From an uncultured Bacilli bacterium (GTDB lineage: Bacteria > Bacillota_I > Bacilli_A > RF39 > UBA660), in assembly GCA_910578855.1 (NCBI GenBank), contig CAJTRV010000047.1, positions 1-8,832 on the forward strand: a stretch of 8,832 bases of DNA, written 5' to 3'. The position numbers were made by a program, and so were the translations under genes. Below the pieces are notes generated by a model, which worked only from the letters and a program-made list of their open reading frames with translations, was not told the origin of the DNA and made no database searches. Below, piece after piece: positions 5,837-8,832 of the stretch; position 1 is the first letter of the stretch, and every line of letters begins with the position of its first letter.

Positions 5837-6370
5837 ATGTATTTAACAGGCTATCATGGGACAAATCAATATTCCGCAAATAGAATTGTAAGAAATCAAA
5901 AATTTCATTTATCAAACGGACGAAAAGAATGGTTAGGTAATGGTATTTATTTTTATATTGATTTTGCAGATTCGTTAGATTGGGCACAAATGAGATATAA
6001 TGATGATTATGCGGTAGTACATGCACTTATAAAAATAAATGAAGATGAACTAATTGATTATGATAGTGTAAAAGGTACAAATCTTTTAAATATCATTTTA
6101 AAATATATTGGAGCCTCTCTCGGGGGTACACCGCAAGAAAATCAATGTGCGTTAGCAAATTATATATGGACACATAATCCCGATATTAAAGTATTAAAAT
6201 CATCATTTGCAAAAACTCCTTCTAAAGTAAAAATGTTAAAAGATATTCGAGAAAAAAGAATTGAATTTTGTGTAAGAGATAATATTGAAAATATTTTTGG
6301 TATTTGTCAAATTCCTATACCAGATAATATAATTTTAAAATTTAAAAAGGAAATGGAAGTGGTATTATGA
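5837..6370 (+). CDS. PARP-like ADP-ribosyltransferase-fold protein, candidate toxin or defence effector
   Basis: A 177-aa protein starting at the ATG 9 nt behind AGGGAGA (5821-5827); a longer GTG-initiated frame from 5804 lacks a ribosome site and begins before the inferred +1. Residues 6-9 are YHGT, residues 32-40 WLGNGIYFY, and residues 143-153 EFCVRDNIENI. These match in order and spacing the H, Y and E blocks of PARP-type ADP-ribosyltransferases (H-G-T; G-x-G-x-Y-F; E-Y-x-V-x-D-x-x-x-V), giving His7, Tyr38 and Glu143 as the likely NAD-binding and catalytic residues. The substrate is unknown. No signal peptide is present, so it should act in the cytoplasm. It overlaps the next gene by 4 bp (ATGA), a layout typical of toxin-antitoxin pairs. 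Other members of the fold include RNA 2'-phosphotransferases and DUF3990-type proteins, so the reaction is inferred, not proven. Confidence 0.85.
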   Translation: MYLTGYHGTNQYSANRIVRNQKFHLSNGRKEWLGNGIYFYIDFADSLDWAQMRYNDDYAVVHALIKINEDELIDYDSVKGTNLLNIILKYIGASLGGTPQENQCALANYIWTHNPDIKVLKSSFAKTPSKVKMLKDIREKRIEFCVRDNIENIFGICQIPIPDNIILKFKKEMEVVL

Positions 6371-6732
6371 ATCAATATGAAAAAGTTTTTAGGAATTTTT
6401 GTTATAAGCTAATTGATATGTCTCCTGAAGAAAGATATTGTTTTTTAACTAATCTAGGTTTTAAAACAACTTTAGAGCAATGTCAAGCTATGGGGAATCG
6501 AAATGAAATGATAACTAAAATGGAAGAACTTGTTTTGAAAGTACAAGATAATCCTAAAATTCATACCAAAACAAAAATTCCATGTGTAATAGATGATGAT
6601 ATTATTACCTTAAAGAATCCCAATAAATTGGGTTCAATAAATGATAAAATGTTTACTCAAGAAAATATTGGTAAGGTTCTTAGAACTACAAATAAACTGC
6701 ATATAAAAGGTAATAAGTTAAAAGCCACCTAA
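6367..6732 (+). CDS. 121-aa protein of unknown function, partner of the ART-like gene
   Basis: I do not recognise this protein. It begins with a probably helical N-terminal half (residues 1-60, including MSPEERYCFLTNLGF) and ends in a basic, Asn/Lys-rich half. There is no signal peptide, membrane segment or known catalytic motif. Its ATG overlaps the stop of the ADP-ribosyltransferase-like gene (ATGA), with GGAAG at 6355-6359 as a modest ribosome site, so the two are translationally coupled. By position it could be the antitoxin or immunity protein, a substrate-specifying partner, or unrelated. A strong terminator follows 54 bp later, so the operon has just these two genes. Confidence 0.75.
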   Translation: MNQYEKVFRNFCYKLIDMSPEERYCFLTNLGFKTTLEQCQAMGNRNEMITKMEELVLKVQDNPKIHTKTKIPCVIDDDIITLKNPNKLGSINDKMFTQENIGKVLRTTNKLHIKGNKLKAT

Positions 6733-6786
6733 CTTATTAGGTTTAGATAATTTATTTTGATAATATTGTGGAAACTAAAGAATAGC

Positions 6787-6819
6787 AAAAGAACATAGGT
6801 TTGTGTCTATGTTCTTTTT
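6787..6819 (+). terminator. Strong, probably bidirectional terminator after the ART-like operon
   Basis: A perfect 12-bp stem (AAAAGAACATAG with CTATGTTCTTTT), an 8-nt loop and a T-run to 6819. The left arm begins with four A, so it can also terminate leftward transcription. A smaller 6-bp hairpin (ACCTAA/TTAGGT, 6727-6742) overlaps the preceding stop codon. Confidence 0.8.
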
Positions 6820-6905
6820 GCTTTCCCTGTTAAATCATCATATCTTTATTAGACATTATCATAAACTTTCATAAGAGGAATACCTTTGAATAAGGGGGAA
6901 AACTT

Positions 6906-7064
6906 ATGAAAGAACGAAAAGATAATGAGGATATTTTAAGCCATAAACAAGAAAAAAACTTACTAATTATTAGTGGGTATCAAGTGGAGTTATATTATAA
7001 AAAAAATACTAAGACAATTGAAGAATTATTATATCAATATTTTACAACCGTAAGTGAAGAATAG
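6906..7064 (+). CDS. 52-aa small protein upstream of the recombinase (TnpW-like layout)
   Basis: The ATG at 6906 follows a strong AGGGGG ribosome site at 6893-6897, and the frame ends with TAG at 7062-7064. The N-terminal third is charged; the rest (LIISGYQVELYYKKNTKTIEE...) has a beta-strand pair then a helix. This resembles the short TnpW-type proteins (Y-x-V-x-x-x-F-s-x-x-s-x-E-T-l-x-d-K) encoded next to serine recombinases on clostridial transposons. That similarity is by eye only. A role in recombination, for example directionality or regulation, would fit the location but is inferred. The stop codon overlaps the -35 box of the recombinase promoter. Confidence 0.7.
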   Translation: MKERKDNEDILSHKQEKNLLIISGYQVELYYKKNTKTIEELLYQYFTTVSEE

Positions 7065-7091
7065 ACAATAATATGATATACATGATATAAT
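7062..7091 (+). promoter_or_regulatory. Promoter of the serine recombinase gene
   Basis: TAGACA at 7062-7067 (5 of 6 to consensus), an 18-bp spacer and a perfect TATAAT at 7086-7091 with an extended -10 TG at 7083-7084. The ribosome site AGGAGG at 7117-7122 lies 5 nt before the ATG. The gene therefore has its own strong expression signals. Confidence 0.7.
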
Positions 7092-7127
7092 ATATATGTG
7101 TATGTGATATTTAGTTAGGAGGAAAAA

Positions 7128-8774
7128 ATGGCTCGCAGAAAGCGAAAAAAAGTATCACATGTTGAAAAATGGTATATTGCTCTTTATATTCGGTTATCAA
7201 AAAATCATACAAATGATGAGAGTGAAAGTGTTTCTAATCAAAAACTGATGTTGTCAGAATATTGTAAAAGACGTTTTACGGACATTGAGTATGAAATTGT
7301 GGACTACTATATTGATGATGGGCAAACAGGGACTGATGATGACGAAAGGGTTAATTTTGTGCGTATGATTGAAGATATCAAAGAACACAAAATCAATTTA
7401 GTGATATGTAAAGAATTATCACGAGCATTTCGTAATCATTCGGACCAGGGACACTATTTAGAAGATTTTTTTCCAAGACACAACATTGAGTTTATTTCAA
7501 CGGGAGGTTGTCCCGCCGTTGATACAATAAAGGACCCTCAATCCGTTTATACTTTCGAGGTACCAATGAATGGAATTGTGAATGATAGATTCGCTTATAA
7601 GACATCAATAGAGGTACGAAGGGTATTTGATGAAAAAAGAAAACAAGGACTGTTTATTGGTGCTTTTGCTAAATATGGATATGAAAAAAGCAAAGAGGAT
7701 AAAAATGTACTTGTTATTGACAAAGAAGCTAGTAAAATTGTGTTGCAAATAGGTGAATGGCTTGGATATGATGCAAAAAGTACAATGTGGGTAGCGAATA
7801 AGTTGAATGAAATGGGGATACCAAACCCGAGTACCTATAAAAAATTAAAAGGATTGAATTATAAAAACTGTCACTTGAAAGGTTCACTATGGTCTGCTTC
7901 AACAGTTAGTCGAATAGGACGTGATGAAGCCTATCTGGGTCATATGATACAAGGAAAATACCGTATTGTATCTTACAAAATTCATGAACAGCAACAAGTA
8001 CCAAAAAAAGAATGGTATCGAAAAGAAAATAAATTTGAACCAATATTCACGCAGGAGTTATATAACTTAATCCAAAAAAATCTTGATAGAACACCTAAGC
8101 GAAGTAATAAAGCTAAGAAAGAATATCTATTTTCAAGTTATGTGTTTTGTGCTGATTGTGGTTATGCTATGCATAGGAAAATGGCGAAAAATATAGCTTA
8201 TCTTCATTGTAGTACTTACACAAGTCGAAGTAAAACCCATTGTACCAAGCATACAATACGGGAAGATGTTTTGGAAGAAATCGTTCTTAAGGCAATTCAA
8301 GAAGAAATAAAAAAAGTCAAGAACATAAGTCATTTGATTGACAAGATAAAGTCTGATGCGAAAGAAAAACCAAAAACCGAATATATGGATAAGCAAATAA
8401 AAAATAACCAAAAAATAATAAATAAAAATAAGAGTGTATTAGATAGGTTATACTTTGATTTGGTAGAGAATTTAATTAATAAAGAACAATATGTAAGAAT
8501 GAAAGAACAATTAGAAATTGAAATTCAGGAAGTTGAAGATAGAAACAAAAAGTTAAAAGAAGGAAAAATCACTTTAGAAAATAATGAAGGGGCAACCAAT
8601 ACCTATATTAAAACATTCTTAAAATATAAAAATATCAAAAAATTAAATAGAGGAATGCTTCAAGCCTTAGTTGATAAAATAGAAGTAACAAATGAAAGAA
8701 AGGTTATCATAACCTTTGAATTTCAAGAACAAATAAATAATATAGAACAATTCATAGAAGAAAATATGAAATAA
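7128..8774 (+). CDS. Large serine recombinase (site-specific integrase/excisionase)
   Basis: A complete 548-aa enzyme. The N-terminal resolvase domain (about residues 15-155) has the nucleophile Ser24 in YIRLSK, with Arg22, the DDGQTGT loop (63-69) and KELSRAFRN (95-103). The recombinase domain follows (about 175-320), then a zinc ribbon with Cys341, Cys344, Cys361 and Cys372, and a coiled-coil region (about 415-485) of the kind that controls synapsis in large serine integrases. It closes with a KIEVTNERKVIITFEF strand block common in this family. Length and architecture match clostridial transposon/ICE recombinases such as TndX. The start has a perfect AGGAGG. It lies at the right end of the element, pointing outward 58 bp from the window end, the usual place next to an attachment site. 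All catalytic features are intact. It should catalyse integration and, perhaps with a directionality partner, excision as a circle. Confidence 0.97.
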   Translation: MARRKRKKVSHVEKWYIALYIRLSKNHTNDESESVSNQKLMLSEYCKRRFTDIEYEIVDYYIDDGQTGTDDDERVNFVRMIEDIKEHKINLVICKELSRAFRNHSDQGHYLEDFFPRHNIEFISTGGCPAVDTIKDPQSVYTFEVPMNGIVNDRFAYKTSIEVRRVFDEKRKQGLFIGAFAKYGYEKSKEDKNVLVIDKEASKIVLQIGEWLGYDAKSTMWVANKLNEMGIPNPSTYKKLKGLNYKNCHLKGSLWSASTVSRIGRDEAYLGHMIQGKYRIVSYKIHEQQQVPKKEWYRKENKFEPIFTQELYNLIQKNLDRTPKRSNKAKKEYLFSSYVFCADCGYAMHRKMAKNIAYLHCSTYTSRSKTHCTKHTIREDVLEEIVLKAIQEEIKKVKNISHLIDKIKSDAKEKPKTEYMDKQIKNNQKIINKNKSVLDRLYFDLVENLINKEQYVRMKEQLEIEIQEVEDRNKKLKEGKITLENNEGATNTYIKTFLKYKNIKKLNRGMLQALVDKIEVTNERKVIITFEFQEQINNIEQFIEENMK

Positions 8775-8792
8775 TTTTAGAGAGTGTAAAAT

Positions 8793-8827
8793 AAAGTGTG
8801 TAAGTTAGTAATAAACTACACACTTTT
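8793..8827 (+). terminator. Bulged hairpin after the recombinase: terminator and/or attachment-site arm
   Basis: Nine bases AAAGTGTGT (8793-8801) pair with ACACACTTT (8818-8826); after a bulged A, AGTT (8803-8806) pairs with AACT (8814-8817), leaving a 7-nt loop. A T4 run follows. It begins 18 bp after the recombinase stop, so it may terminate that transcript, but the near-symmetric arms could also be recombinase binding half-sites. Confidence 0.6.
8817..8827 (+). repeat. Right copy of the 11-bp terminal direct repeat (candidate att)
   Basis: TACACACTTTT, forming the right arm of the hairpin after the recombinase gene and 43 bp beyond its stop codon. Serine-recombinase elements usually have the attachment site at this position. 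The pairing with 24-34 would give an element of about 8.8 kb. Confidence 0.4.
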
Positions 8828-8832
8828 ATAGT

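Noticed and set aside
5730..6026. Minus-strand frame of 98 codons
   Set aside because: It overlaps the promoter and the first half of the well-supported ART-like gene, and its product has no recognisable pattern. The other minus-strand frames at 4445-4645, 5246-5449 and 8133-8411 are likewise shadows of FtsK-type and recombinase genes.

Overview
The window comes from a very AT-rich, low-GC Bacillota genome, of the Clostridia or Erysipelotrichia kind. The evidence is the codon use, strong AGGAGG-type ribosome binding sites, a Gram-positive lipoprotein signal and clostridial-type mobile-element genes. All convincing genes are on the + strand. I see no rRNA, tRNA, CRISPR array or IS transposase.

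Left part (1-2656): three genes for surface or membrane proteins. The first is a large secreted-type protein with a carboxypeptidase-regulatory/Cna-B-like beta-sandwich domain. It has lost its 5' end: the frame is open and looks coding back to about position 56, but contains no start codon before a stop at 8-10. Next come a two-TM DUF3592-like protein and an unrecognised lipoprotein.

Middle (2657-5662): a 440-bp non-coding region holds three successive hairpins (two are good terminators), three 11-bp tandem repeats, a 10-bp inverted repeat and a 32-bp near-perfect palindrome. It leads into a tight three-gene operon: a tyrosine-recombinase-fold protein, a 102-aa small basic protein and an FtsK/SpoIIIE-type ATPase with two N-terminal TM segments. 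Order and sizes resemble the tcpM-tcpK-tcpA processing/coupling genes of Clostridium perfringens pCW3-type conjugative plasmids, where the relaxase TcpM is related to tyrosine recombinases. My reading is a relaxase plus coupling-protein module with oriT in the upstream non-coding region. No mating-channel genes are present, so the element would be mobilizable rather than self-transmissible.

Right part (5663-8832): a promoter drives a two-gene cargo operon with a 4-bp overlap. It encodes a PARP-like ADP-ribosyltransferase-fold protein with a visible H-Y-E arrangement and an unrecognised 121-aa partner, possibly a toxin-antitoxin or defence pair. After a strong terminator come a 52-aa small protein and a complete 548-aa large serine recombinase under its own extended -10 promoter. 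The recombinase ends 58 bp before the window end, where a bulged hairpin carries an 11-bp sequence repeated directly at the extreme left of the window.

Together this looks like an integrative mobilizable element: serine recombinase for integration and excision, TcpMKA-like module for transfer initiation, ART pair as cargo. The left boundary is uncertain. It may be the extreme left of the window or the non-coding region near 2850.
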